In this document: one piece after another, positions 23,403-31,806 of the stretch
Numbering within the stretch: the stretch's first letter is position 1
Layout: each line of letters begins with the position of its first letter
Program-made: the position numbers and the translations under genes
The notes under the pieces: model-generated
Database searches by the model: none
Told to the model about the DNA's origin: nothing
Seen by the model: the letters and a program-made list of their open reading frames with translations, nothing else
NCBI GenBank assembly: GCA_003260025.2
Contig: QFZU02000189.1
Location: 1-46,318 of the forward strand
Origin: Microbispora triticiradicis
GTDB lineage: Bacteria > Actinomycetota > Actinomycetes > Streptosporangiales > Streptosporangiaceae
Length of the DNA stretch: 46,318 nt
Direction: 5' to 3'

Positions 23403-23678
23403 ATGAGCGTTTCCGTGCGGATTCCGACGATTCTGCGGACGTACACCAACGGCGTCGCGGAGGTAAGCGGGGAGGGGGGAACGCTCCGCGAGGTCCTGCA
23501 GAAGCTGGATGCGGACTATCCGGGCATCGGAGGTCGAATCCTGGATGAGACGGGCAAGATCCGGCGTTTTGTCAACGTCTATGTCGGAGAAGAGGACGTC
23601 CGTTTCGCCGAGGGGCTGGACACCGCCACACCGGACGGGGTACAGATTTCGGTCATCCCCGCCGTCGCCGGGGGCTGA
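23403..23678 (+). CDS. metO: ThiS/MoaD-family sulfur carrier protein, probable MetO
   Basis: The 91-aa protein has the ubiquitin-like beta-grasp pattern of MoaD/ThiS/CysO: VSVRIPTILRTYTNG, a helix at TLREVLQKLDADYPGI, FVNVYVGEEDVRF and the C-terminal VISVIPAVAGG-like end (ISVIPAVAGG). The terminal Gly-Gly is the site that would be adenylated and converted to a thiocarboxylate. It starts 45 bases after metM, so both should be on the SAM-controlled transcript. It most likely donates sulfur to MetM. An activating E1-like enzyme is not in this window. A CysO-type role in cysteine synthesis is the main alternative. Confidence 0.85.
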   Translation: MSVSVRIPTILRTYTNGVAEVSGEGGTLREVLQKLDADYPGIGGRILDETGKIRRFVNVYVGEEDVRFAEGLDTATPDGVQISVIPAVAGG

Positions 23679-23703
23679 GCCGCGACACCGCCGCCGGGCA
23701 CCT

Positions 23704-23738
23704 GACATGCACTTCTCTCGCCGGGGAAGTGAGATGTC
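23704..23738 (+). terminator. Hairpin terminator after metO
   Basis: GACAT (23704-23708) and CACTTC (23710-23715) pair with GAAGTG (23726-23731) and ATGTC (23734-23738), giving an 11-bp stem with a small internal loop and a 10-nt apical loop. It lies 26 bases after the metO stop and has no T-run. Confidence 0.5.
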
Positions 23739-23934
23739 GCCACAGCGAATGGTGAAGCTCTCAACCTTTCGGTAGAAAAGTGAATAATCGTCTGTACCGC
23801 TTTGAGCGAACGCGCCGTAGTAGTTTGCGGATTGACTCTGTTGTTCTACGCCTTGACACGGGTATGGTCGAAGACGATCGACAAAACCGGGGGCTTCTTG
23901 GGTGTGGTCCCCAGCCCAGCAAGAGGAGTCGGAA

Positions 23935-24135
23935 GTGGCGCAGGGCACCGTCAAATGGTTTAACGCGGACAAGGGCTACGGCTTCATCGCGGTAGACGGT
24001 GGGAAGGACGTGTTCGTCCATTACTCGGCAATCATGATGGACGGCTACAAGGCCCTCGAGCAGGGTCAGCGGGTTGAGTTCGACATCACGCAGGGGCAGA
24101 AGGGCCCGCAGGCGGAGGCCGTACGGGCCGTCTGA
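23935..24135 (+). CDS. Cold-shock protein (CspA family)
   Basis: This 66-aa single-domain cold-shock protein binds single-stranded RNA and acts as an RNA chaperone. RNP1 is KGYGFI and RNP2 is VFVHY, within [21 protein letters not shown] 23935 follows AAGAGGAG at about 7 bases. A possible promoter TTGTTC-16-TATGGT (23841-23868) implies a leader of roughly 60 bases, though a TTGACA overlapping its spacer makes this uncertain. The leader contains self-complementary CTTGGG/CCCAG blocks. It sits between metO and groEL, an order I recall from Streptomyces. It ends in its own hairpin, so it is probably monocistronic. Confidence 0.95.
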   Translation: MAQGTVKWFNADKGYGFIAVDGGKDVFVHYSAIMMDGYKALEQGQRVEFDITQGQKGPQAEAVRAV

Positions 24136-24155
24136 TCCCGTCAAGCGACCATTGG

Positions 24156-24186
24156 AGGCCCGGTCCGCGTTCCGCGGGCCGGGCCT
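24156..24186 (+). terminator. Hairpin terminator after the cold-shock gene
   Basis: AGGCCCGGTCCGCG (24156-24169) pairs with 24173-24186 through 14 positions, including one G-U, around a TTC loop. Only two Ts follow. The stability and position, 20 bases after the stop, support termination. Confidence 0.7.
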
Positions 24187-24250
24187 TCGGCTCGTCCGGG
24201 CTCGTCCGGGTGTTCGGGAACCTCGTCCAAGCTGGTCAGAGTGGCTTCCG

Positions 24251-24277
24251 CTTGCACTCTCGGGGGTAGAGTGCTAA
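24251..24277 (+). promoter_or_regulatory. CIRCE operator 1, overlapping the groEL promoter
   Basis: The sequence matches TTAGCACTC-N9-GAGTGCTAA: left arm CTTGCACTC (7 of 9), nine-base spacer, right arm GAGTGCTAA (9 of 9). It is the binding site of the HrcA repressor. It covers the likely promoter TTGCAC (24252-24257), 17 bases, TAAATA (24275-24280), so HrcA would block RNA polymerase directly. Confidence 0.93.
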
Positions 24278-24285
24278 ATACTTGT

Positions 24286-24312
24286 TTGGCACTCTGAGGT
24301 CGAGAGTGACAA
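24286..24312 (+). promoter_or_regulatory. CIRCE operator 2, downstream of the groEL transcription start
   Basis: A second CIRCE-like element, TTGGCACTC-N9-GAGTGACAA (8 of 9 and 7 of 9 matches), begins 8 bases after the end of the first. It lies at or just past the expected transcription start. Two sites 35 bp apart centre to centre would allow cooperative HrcA binding. Confidence 0.85.
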
Positions 24313-24389
24313 CAACCGGGATCGGGGCGATGGGGCTCGCGCAGGGATAGCGGGTCCACGCCGTCGCGGGCGTCGGCTCGGTCCGTTGA

Positions 24390-26042
<1,653 letters not shown>

Positions 26043-26066
26043 GTCCTGCTCTCCCGCTTCACCAGG

Positions 26067-26100
26067 AAGGGCGGTTCCCCCTCGGGGGAGCCGCCCTTTT
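26067..26100 (+). terminator. Rho-independent terminator of groEL
   Basis: AAGGGCGGTTCCCC (26067-26080) pairs with 26085-26098 with one G-U pair and a CTCG loop; the 3' side runs into TTTT (26097-26100). It lies 25 bases after the groEL stop. Confidence 0.85.
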
Positions 26101-26141
26101 CCCTTGCGCCCGGTCTCCCCAAGTGCATGGGCGCCGGGCGG

Positions 26142-26840
26142 TCAGCCCTGCCGCCACTGTTTCAGGACCTGCCGGAAGGCCTCGCTCACGAGGGCGAGAA
26201 GTTCGGCGGAGGACCCGAAGCGGGCGCCCGCCGGGGTCGTGGCCCCGAGAATCTCGGCTCCGCGCTGTGACGCGGCCGCGAGGGCCTCGTTCATCCGCAG
26301 AGAGGCGAGGATGGACCGCACCCAGATCTCGTCGTCGATGACATAGCGTTCACGCCGCGCGCCGGGAACCCGCTCCCGCCTGAGCATTCCCTGCTGTTCG
26401 AGGAAGGCGACGGCGTGCGAGACCGACGCCGGGCTGACGCGAAGCCGCTCAACCAGGTCGGCGGCGGTGAGAGCGCCGGAATCGGTGACGTACAGGCAGG
26501 TCAGCACCCTGGCCTCCATCCGGGGCAGCCCCTGCTCCACGAGGAGGGCGGTGAAGGACTCCGTGAAGTCCCGCACCGCCTGGGGATCACGCCCATGGCC
26601 GCCGTCGGGGACCGGCGGCGTCGGAGGCTGTGCCTGCCTGTGGCGGCGCGCACGGTGCCGCGTGGCCTCGTGCGCCCGGTCCGCCCTGTAGTCGCCCGGT
26701 CCGCCGTTCCGGGTGACCTCCCGCATGATGGTCGAGGCGGGACGTCCCAGCCGCCGGCCGATCTCCGCGTATCCGAGTCCCTCGGCCAGCCCCGCGGCGA
26801 TGTGCTGACGGTCCTCGTTGGTGAGTCTGCCTCCGGGCAC
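26142..26840 (-). CDS. Two-HTH transcriptional regulator, HTH_38 plus GbsR/MarR-like
   Basis: The 232-aa protein joins two DNA-binding modules. Residues about 5-70 are an IS30-transposase-like HTH_38 domain (LTNEDRQHIAAGLAEGLGYA, then IGRRLGRPASTIMREVTRNG). Residues about 90-225 are a GbsR/MarR-like winged helix (MEARVLTCLYVTDSGALTAA, LRVSPASVSHAVAFLEQQGM) followed by a helical dimerisation part. No DDE catalytic domain is present, so it is a regulator and not a transposase. GTG 26840 has AGGAGA 8 bases upstream. It is divergent from a serine hydrolase; the shared region has repeated TGAATGCAAT sites placed over both promoters, so it probably represses both genes. Confidence 0.85.
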   Translation of the reverse strand: MPGGRLTNEDRQHIAAGLAEGLGYAEIGRRLGRPASTIMREVTRNGGPGDYRADRAHEATRHRARRHRQAQPPTPPVPDGGHGRDPQAVRDFTESFTALLVEQGLPRMEARVLTCLYVTDSGALTAADLVERLRVSPASVSHAVAFLEQQGMLRRERVPGARRERYVIDDEIWVRSILASLRMNEALAAASQRGAEILGATTPAGARFGSSAELLALVSEAFRQVLKQWRQG

Positions 26841-26897
26841 GGCAATCGTCTCCTGTCTGCCGGCATGCGCGGCTCCGCGCCCGCACACCCGCCGCAC

Positions 26898-26926
26898 AGT
26901 ATGCATTCACTCTGAGCCCATTGCAA
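26898..26926 (-). promoter_or_regulatory. Promoter and operator of the HTH_38/GbsR-type regulator
   Basis: On the minus strand TTGCAA (plus 26921-26926), 17 bases, CATACT (26898-26903) forms a promoter about 50 bases ahead of the GTG. ATGCATTCAC (26901-26910) overlaps its -10 and matches the operator element seen at two other places in this intergenic region, suggesting autoregulation. Confidence 0.5.
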
Positions 26927-26943
26927 AGCGCGGCTGTCCACCT

Positions 26944-26953
26944 ATTGCATTCA
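26944..26953. promoter_or_regulatory. Central ATTGCATTCA element
   Basis: ATTGCATTCA here is the exact reverse complement of TGAATGCAAT at 27033-27042. Partial copies CATTGCAA (26919-26926) and CATTGCA (26964-26970) lie nearby. It is a candidate binding site for the adjacent regulator, lying between the two divergent promoters. Confidence 0.5.
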
Positions 26954-27020
26954 GTGCCACGGTCATTGCAAGAAGGAATAGTAAGCCCCTGTCTGGATGG
27001 GCGTACTGCCGAAAAGTTCG

Positions 27021-27049
27021 TTGACTGATCGGTGAATGCAATGTAGCTT
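27021..27049 (+). promoter_or_regulatory. Serine hydrolase promoter with operator between -35 and -10
   Basis: TTGACT (27021-27026), 17 bases, TAGCTT (27044-27049) is a good SigA-type promoter. The spacer ends with GTGAATGCAATG (27032-27043), which fills the gap between the two boxes. A protein bound there would exclude RNA polymerase, so the site reads as a repressor operator. Confidence 0.7.
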
Positions 27050-27094
27050 TGCGAGCGTTCAGAGATTCGCGAACAACGCTGGATAGGGCGGTTC

Positions 27095-28327
27095 ATGATG
27101 CATAACGGCAACGGCGGCTTCTCCGCGGCGGGGCTGCGCAGACTGCACGAGGTGCTGGCACGGCACGTCGACTCGGGACGGATTCCCGGGCTCGTCGCCC
27201 TGGTCGGCCGGGGCGAGGAGACGCACGTCGAGGCGATCGGGACGATGTGCCACGACGGCGGTGCGCCGATGCGCCGCGACACGATCTTCCGGATGGCCTC
27301 GACGTCCAAGCCGGTCTCCGTCGCGGCGGCGATGGTCCTGCTCGACGAGTGCCGGCTGCGGCTGGACGACCTGGTGGAGCAGTGGCTGCCGGAACTGGCC
27401 GACCGGCGGGTGCTGAAGCGGATCGACGGCCCGCTGGACGACACCGTGCCGGCGCGGCGGCCGATCACCGTACGAGACCTGCTCACCTCCACGTTCGGGC
27501 TCGGCATGGACATGACGTCGCTCGGCACCCCGATCATGGGCGCGGTCTTCGAGCAGGGGCTCACGCCCGACCTGCCGGTGCCGATGCCCGAGCCGGACGA
27601 GTGGATCCGCCGTCTCGGCACGCTTCCGCTGATGCACCAGCCCGGAGAGCGCTGGCAGTACCACATCAGCAGCGATCTACTCGGCGTGCTCGTCGCCAGG
27701 GTCACGGGCCGGTCGTTCGAGACGTTCCTGCGGGAACGCGTCTTCGAGCCGCTGGGGATGAAGGACACCGGTTTCCACGTGCCCGCCGACAAGATCGACC
27801 GGCTGCCGACCCTCTACGCCCCCGACCCCGGGACCGGAGAGTTCACCGTGTGGGACGAGGCCGAGGGGGGCCGGTGGAGCCGGCCTCCGGCGTTCCAGGG
27901 CGGTGGCGGGGGGCTGGTCTCCACCGTCGACGACTACCACGCCTATTTCCGGATGCTGCTGAACGGCGGGAGGCACCGGGGCGAACGGATCCTGTCCCGG
28001 CCCGCCGTCGAGCTGATGACCACCAACCGCCTCACTCCCGAGCAGAACGCCGCCCGCACCGCCATGGCCGCCGACAACGTCCATGTGTCCTTCGGCCAGG
28101 GGCAGCACGGCGGCTGGGGCATGGGGATGGCAGTGCGCACCTACCGCGGCGACTACGCGTCCGTCGGCCAGTTCGGCTGGGACGGCGGAAGCGGCACCTC
28201 GACCTACGCCGACCCGGACAAGCAGCTCACCGGAATCCTGCTCACCCAGGTCGGGATGTCGACCCCGGACTCGGCGCGGCTCATCCACGACTTCTGGACC
28301 ACGCTCTACCAGGCGATCGACGACTGA
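27095..28327 (+). CDS. Serine hydrolase of the beta-lactamase class C family
   Basis: This 410-aa enzyme has the class C beta-lactamase/esterase fold. The SxxK nucleophile motif is STSK (Ser69, Lys72). The second motif is YHISSD in place of the usual YxN, and the third is in the GWDGGSGTST region. Such variants are typical of esterases and D-aminopeptidase-like enzymes rather than true beta-lactamases. No signal peptide is present, so it is probably cytosolic. The start could be ATG 27095 or 27098; the upstream GATAGGG is a weak ribosome binding site. It is likely repressed by the divergent two-HTH regulator and may act on that regulator's ligand; substrate unknown. Confidence 0.88.
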   Translation: MMHNGNGGFSAAGLRRLHEVLARHVDSGRIPGLVALVGRGEETHVEAIGTMCHDGGAPMRRDTIFRMASTSKPVSVAAAMVLLDECRLRLDDLVEQWLPELADRRVLKRIDGPLDDTVPARRPITVRDLLTSTFGLGMDMTSLGTPIMGAVFEQGLTPDLPVPMPEPDEWIRRLGTLPLMHQPGERWQYHISSDLLGVLVARVTGRSFETFLRERVFEPLGMKDTGFHVPADKIDRLPTLYAPDPGTGEFTVWDEAEGGRWSRPPAFQGGGGGLVSTVDDYHAYFRMLLNGGRHRGERILSRPAVELMTTNRLTPEQNAARTAMAADNVHVSFGQGQHGGWGMGMAVRTYRGDYASVGQFGWDGGSGTSTYADPDKQLTGILLTQVGMSTPDSARLIHDFWTTLYQAIDD

Positions 28328-28337
28328 CCTCCACGGC

Positions 28338-28760
28338 TCAGGTGAGGCGCCTGACCCAGCGGGCGCAGTCGGTCTGCATCGTGTATCCCGCCGCCGTCCA
28401 GGCGTGGTGCGCCAGGGCGTTGTCGTTGAGGACCATCGCGTCGACCCGGAACGCGCCGTACTTCCGGAACCGCTCCTCGGCGGCCCGGATCAGCTGCGAT
28501 CCGATGCCCTTGCGCCGCTCGGAGGGGTCGACGGCGAGCCGGTAGAGGCTCGCCCGCCAGCCGTCCCAGCCCGCGATGAGCGTGCCGACCACGCGGCCGC
28601 CGATCTCGGCGATCAGCAGCGCCTCGGGATCACGCTCGACCAGCGCCGCGACCTTGGCGGCGTCGTCGTGCCGGTCGGTGTTCTCCGCGGCCTCCAGCCA
28701 GAACCGCAGCACGGCGTCGACGTCGCCGGGACCGCCGTACCGCAGGGTGACCTCGCTCAT
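28338..28760 (-). CDS. GNAT family N-acetyltransferase
   Basis: This 140-aa protein has the GNAT acetyl-CoA fold: an N-terminal LRYGGPGDVDAVLRFWLEAA, the beta4 LYRLAVDPSERRKGIGSQLI containing the acetyl-CoA pyrophosphate motif RRKGIG, and the DAMVLNDNALAHHAWTAAGY beta5-alpha4 segment. It resembles RimI-like single-domain enzymes, but the acceptor cannot be read from sequence. ATG 28760 is 13 bases after the HelD-like stop on the same strand, suggesting co-transcription. Confidence 0.92.
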   Translation of the reverse strand: MSEVTLRYGGPGDVDAVLRFWLEAAENTDRHDDAAKVAALVERDPEALLIAEIGGRVVGTLIAGWDGWRASLYRLAVDPSERRKGIGSQLIRAAEERFRKYGAFRVDAMVLNDNALAHHAWTAAGYTMQTDCARWVRRLT

Positions 28761-28773
28761 GCCGGCTCCTCAC

Positions 28774-30759
28774 TCATGTCAGCTCCGGGGGTAGATCGTG
28801 GGCGTGCAGGATGGTCAGGGACGTCACGGCCCGGGTGAGGACGACGTAGAGGCGGGCGAGCCCCCGGTCCTCGGCGGCCACGATGCCGGCGGGCTCGGTC
28901 ACGATCACGTGGTCGTACTCCAGGCCCTTCGCGAGCGTGGCCGGCACCAGCAGTACCCGGTCGTCGCCCGTCGCGTCGGGGCCGAGCACCGTGTGCGGCA
29001 CGCGGGCGGTGTCCAGTGCGGCCGAGAGAGCCGGTACGGCCGCGTCCGCCGCGATCACGCCGATCGAGCCCTCGCGGTCCAGCGTCTCCCGCACGGTCTC
29101 CGGAAGGGCCGCGGCGACGTCGGGCACGCGCCGTACGGACAGCGACCCGGCGCCGGGACGCAGGGAGCGTGGCGGGGCGAGATCGGGCGCGACGGAGGGC
29201 AGCAGCCGCGCGGCGAAGTCGAGGATCTCGCGGGGCACGCGGAAGCCCAGCGTGAGCTCGGTGACCTCCCCCGAGGGCTGGCCGAGGTGGTCGAGCACGG
29301 TCTTCCACGACCGCGCCGACCAGGGCGTGGTGCCCTGCGCGAGGTCGCCGAGCACGGTCGCCGAACCGGTGCGGCAGCGCCGCCCGAGCGCGCGCAACTG
29401 CATGGCCGACAGGTCCTGCGCCTCGTCCACCACGAGGTGGCCCTGGGAGGGGGTGCGCTCGATGAGGTCGCCGAGTTCGTCCAGGAGGGCGGCGTCGGCG
29501 GCCGTCCACTTCGCCGAGCGGTGCGACTTGTACGGCTTGCGCCACAGCAGCAGTTCCCGCTCCTCCGCGGAGAGGTCCGACCGGGCGGCCTTCGCGAGGA
29601 ACTCGGCGTCCGACAGCAGGCGGTGCAGCACCTGCTGAGGGGTCAGCCTGGGCCACACGGCGTCGAGGACGGCCCTGACCGGCTTCGAGCGGGCCACCGC
29701 GTCCTGCGTACGGTCGTCGGGAGACTCGCCGCGGCGCTCCATCTGGACGAGCACGGCGTGCGCGAGCCGCTGGGCCAGCATCGCGCGGCCCGGGCCGTAC
29801 CTCGTCGTGCCGCGCAGCGAGGCGACGATCTCCCGGACCTCGTGGTCGGGCACGCGGTAGCGGTTCACGCCCTTGGTGACGAGCACACCCTCGACCGGCT
29901 TGACGACGTGCAGCCACAGGGCGCGGCGCAGGACCTCCGCCATCCGGGCGTCGCCCTTCACGGCCGCCACCGCCGCGTCCTCGGGATGCGCGTGCTCTCC
30001 GAGGACGCCCGCCACGGTCGTCTGGTCGACCTTCACCTCGCCGAGAGCCGGGAGGACCGAGGAGATGTACGCCAGGAAGGCGCGGTTGGGGCCGACGATC
30101 GTCACACCCGACCTCGCCAGCTTCTCGCGGTGCGTGAACAGGAGGTAGGCCGCGCGGTGCAGGCCGACGGCGGTCTTGCCGGTGCCGGGGGCGCCCTGCA
30201 CGCAGACGGTCACGCCGAGGTCCGCGCGGACGATCTCGTCCTGGTCGGGCTGGATGGTGGCGACGATGTCCCGCATGGGGCCGGTGCGGGGCCGCTCGAT
30301 CTCCTCGGTGAGGAGCCTGCTCTGCCCGAGTGTCCGGCCGTCCAGCGGTTCGTCCTCGTACGCCGTGAGGTCGCCGCCCTGGTAGCCGAACCGGCGGCGC
30401 AACGCGACGCCCATCGGGTCGGACGGGCTCGCCTGGTAGAAGGCGCGGGAGATCGGCGCGCGCCAGTCGATGACGAGGGGCCGGCTGCTGTCGTCGTGGA
30501 CGTGCCGGCGGCCGACGTGGATGGTGTCCGGCAGGTCGTCGCCGGCCGACCGGTCGAGGCGGCCGAAGAACAGAGGTGTGTCCGGGTGGTCCGCCAGGGC
30601 GGCCACGCGCTGGTCGAGCAGGCCCTGGAGCACCTGCTGCGACACCCAGTCGCCGGCGGCGTCCGCGGACAGCGACTGCGCGTGTTCACGCATCGCCCGC
30701 AACGCGGCGCGGGAGGCCGCGAGATGGGCGCGCTCGGCTTCGAGCACATTCTCAGGCAT
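28774..30759 (-). CDS. HelD/HelR-like RNA polymerase-associated ATPase
   Basis: The 661-aa protein is a superfamily 1 helicase-like ATPase of the HelD group, which removes stalled RNA polymerase from DNA; the actinobacterial HelR branch is linked to rifamycin tolerance. The N-terminus (about 1-60) is a charged helix like the HelD arm that enters the polymerase secondary channel. Walker A is VQGAPGTGKTAVGLHRA near residue 190, Walker B is LVVDEAQDLSAMQLRALG, motif IV-VI elements include ELTLGFRVPREIL and LVPATLAKGLEYDHVIV, and the end reads RLYVVLTRAVTSLTIL. ATG 30759 follows GGAGGAG. I did not find a clear rifamycin-associated palindrome upstream. Assignment to HelR rather than another HelD class is tentative. 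Confidence 0.88.
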   Translation of the reverse strand: MPENVLEAERAHLAASRAALRAMREHAQSLSADAAGDWVSQQVLQGLLDQRVAALADHPDTPLFFGRLDRSAGDDLPDTIHVGRRHVHDDSSRPLVIDWRAPISRAFYQASPSDPMGVALRRRFGYQGGDLTAYEDEPLDGRTLGQSRLLTEEIERPRTGPMRDIVATIQPDQDEIVRADLGVTVCVQGAPGTGKTAVGLHRAAYLLFTHREKLARSGVTIVGPNRAFLAYISSVLPALGEVKVDQTTVAGVLGEHAHPEDAAVAAVKGDARMAEVLRRALWLHVVKPVEGVLVTKGVNRYRVPDHEVREIVASLRGTTRYGPGRAMLAQRLAHAVLVQMERRGESPDDRTQDAVARSKPVRAVLDAVWPRLTPQQVLHRLLSDAEFLAKAARSDLSAEERELLLWRKPYKSHRSAKWTAADAALLDELGDLIERTPSQGHLVVDEAQDLSAMQLRALGRRCRTGSATVLGDLAQGTTPWSARSWKTVLDHLGQPSGEVTELTLGFRVPREILDFAARLLPSVAPDLAPPRSLRPGAGSLSVRRVPDVAAALPETVRETLDREGSIGVIAADAAVPALSAALDTARVPHTVLGPDATGDDRVLLVPATLAKGLEYDHVIVTEPAGIVAAEDRGLARLYVVLTRAVTSLTILHAHDLPPELT

Positions 30760-30778
30760 GCGAAAACTCCTCCGTACA

Positions 30779-30862
30779 CGACGAGGGCAGGACCGAGGAC
30801 AGGACTGAAGACGGGCAGCGGACAGGACGGAGGCGGGAAGGACGAGAGGCGGAAGGACAAGA
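30779..30862. other. Degenerate purine-rich repeats upstream of the HelD-like gene
   Basis: The plus strand carries many imperfect copies of GGACAGGA-like and GGAAGGAC-like units (for example GGACAGGAC, GGACGAG, GGAAGGAC). Spacing is irregular, so this is a low-complexity tract and not a tandem array. It lies between the HelD-like start and the small membrane protein gene and should contain both promoters. Confidence 0.45.
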
Positions 30863-30942
30863 GCTTAGCGACGGGCGCCCTCATGCCGAAACGGTATTTC
30901 TCTAGCGTGTCGCCGTCGGCCTGCCTGGGTATCTCTACGCGG

Positions 30943-31248
30943 GTGACGCGCACCTCGGTTCCTCCCGCGATCCTGGCGGCGGTGAGCCTGTTGCTCGCCA
31001 CGCTGTGGGGCTTCGCGGTCTTCGGCGGCTGGAGCCGGCCGGCCTTCTGCGCCGGTCTGGAGCCATCGCCGGACTGCGCGGATCGGCTGGCGCCGGTGGC
31101 CTCGCTGTCCGAACTGGTCGCGCTCGTCGCGGCGGGGACGATGGGATTCGCCTGGTTCGCCCGTCGCGAGTCCCTGTACGGCGTGGCCGTGGCGGCGTGG
31201 ATCGCGGCGCTGGCGGTCCTGCTCTTCGGCGGCCTGGCCGTCCGCTGA
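30943..31248 (+). CDS. Small hypothetical membrane protein
   Basis: The frame encodes about 101 aa with three hydrophobic segments: PAILAAVSLLLATLWGFAVF, LSELVALVAAGTMGFAWFA and VAVAAWIAALAVLLFGGLAV. A short extracytoplasmic loop holds two cysteines (FCAGLEPSPDCADRL). I do not recognise the family. GTG 30943 is the nearest start to the first membrane span, but no ribosome binding site is obvious; ATG 30883 would add 20 residues (MPKRYFSSVSPSACLG). It is divergent from the HelD-like gene. Strong G/C third positions support coding. Confidence 0.6.
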   Translation: MTRTSVPPAILAAVSLLLATLWGFAVFGGWSRPAFCAGLEPSPDCADRLAPVASLSELVALVAAGTMGFAWFARRESLYGVAVAAWIAALAVLLFGGLAVR

Positions 31249-31403
31249 GCCGCCGCACGCGGGACGCCGGGGGCAGGGGCTTCCGGATTCACGGCGTTCC
31301 GGCTTGTCCGGTGCCCGGACCGCCGGAGGCTCCGAGGCGCTGCGCCCCGGACGCCTGCCTGGTGCGTCGACGCGCCGGGGCGCCCTGTTGCCGAGGGTGC
31401 CGG

Positions 31404-31494
31404 ACGCGGTGCTGCTCAAACGCGGTGCTGCTCAATCGCGGTACTGCTCAAACGCGGTGCTGCTCAAACGCAGTGCTGATCAGGCGCGGTGCCG
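31404..31494. repeat. 16-bp tandem repeat array
   Basis: Five full copies and a partial sixth of a 16-bp unit, ACGCGGTGCTGCTCAA. Copies at 31404-31419, 31420-31435 and 31452-31467 are identical; 31436-31451 differs at two bases, 31468-31483 at three, and 31484-31494 is a truncated unit. A 16-bp period shifts frame at each copy, so it is not a peptide repeat. There are no spacers, so it is not a CRISPR array. Confidence 0.92.
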
Positions 31495-31658
31495 TCGGGT
31501 GCTTTATTGCTGTATGTCGCGTTTATTTAGCGCGTTCTGTAGCGACTTGCTCACACACCGAAGAATTGGTAACACTTCCCGCTTTTTACCGACAAACCAG
31601 GGACAAGGTGAAAAATGCGCATATTGCGTGATTCGCCGTACTGAGTGGGTATTGCCGC

Positions 31659-31676
31659 CATCACGGCACCGTGATG
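31659..31676. promoter_or_regulatory. 18-bp palindrome, operator-like
   Basis: CATCACGG-CA-CCGTGATG is a perfect 8-bp inverted repeat with a 2-bp centre, the geometry of a dimeric HTH protein site. It lies in a non-coding stretch with no gene directly downstream on the plus strand, so its target is unclear. Confidence 0.45.
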
Positions 31677-31768
31677 TCGGTACAGGCGCGAGGGGGTGAT
31701 GTGGTGACACGGCCCGCAGGCATTTCCTGGATCTGACAGGCGTCCGTCGATCTTCACCGTGGACGTGC

Positions 31769-31791
31769 TCCCGGGGAAGCATGCCCCGGGA
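31769..31791 (-). terminator. Hairpin downstream of the XPB helicase gene
   Basis: TCCCGGGG (31769-31776) pairs with CCCCGGGA (31784-31791) around a 7-nt loop, 16 bases past the minus-strand stop of the helicase gene. No T-run. Confidence 0.5.
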
Positions 31792-31806
31792 CACGGCGTC
31801 CACCGG

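Larger units (their letters stand above)
31249..31806. other. 558-bp non-coding stretch with repeats and an AT-richer island
   Basis: This gap between the small membrane protein and the XPB gene holds a 16-bp tandem repeat array (31404-31494), then from about 31500 to 31640 a segment clearly richer in A/T than its surroundings, an 18-bp palindrome (31659-31676) and the XPB terminator. A plus frame at 31513-31699 (61 aa, MSRLFSAFCSDLL...) is open, but its codon use is unlike the neighbours and it has no ribosome binding site; I do not call it a gene. Confidence 0.65.

Noticed and set aside
26142-26840. Possible IS30-family transposase
   Set aside because: Only the HTH_38 domain is shared. The DDE catalytic core is missing, no terminal inverted repeats flank the gene, and the rest is a GbsR/MarR-like regulator.
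27095-28327. True class C beta-lactamase giving drug resistance
   Set aside because: It lacks a signal peptide and has YHI instead of the YxN motif, which fits cytosolic esterase-like members better.
28798-30880. A plus-strand open frame of about 700 codons antisense to the HelD-like gene, running into the small membrane protein
   Set aside because: Only the last about 100 codons, with three membrane helices, look coding. The rest is the shadow of the HelD-like gene.
31404-31494. Possible CRISPR array
   Set aside because: The 16-bp units are directly adjacent without spacers and there are no cas genes in the window.
31513-31699. A 61-aa open frame in the AT-richer island
   Set aside because: No ribosome binding site, codon use unlike neighbours, no recognisable motif; kept only as part of the intergenic description.
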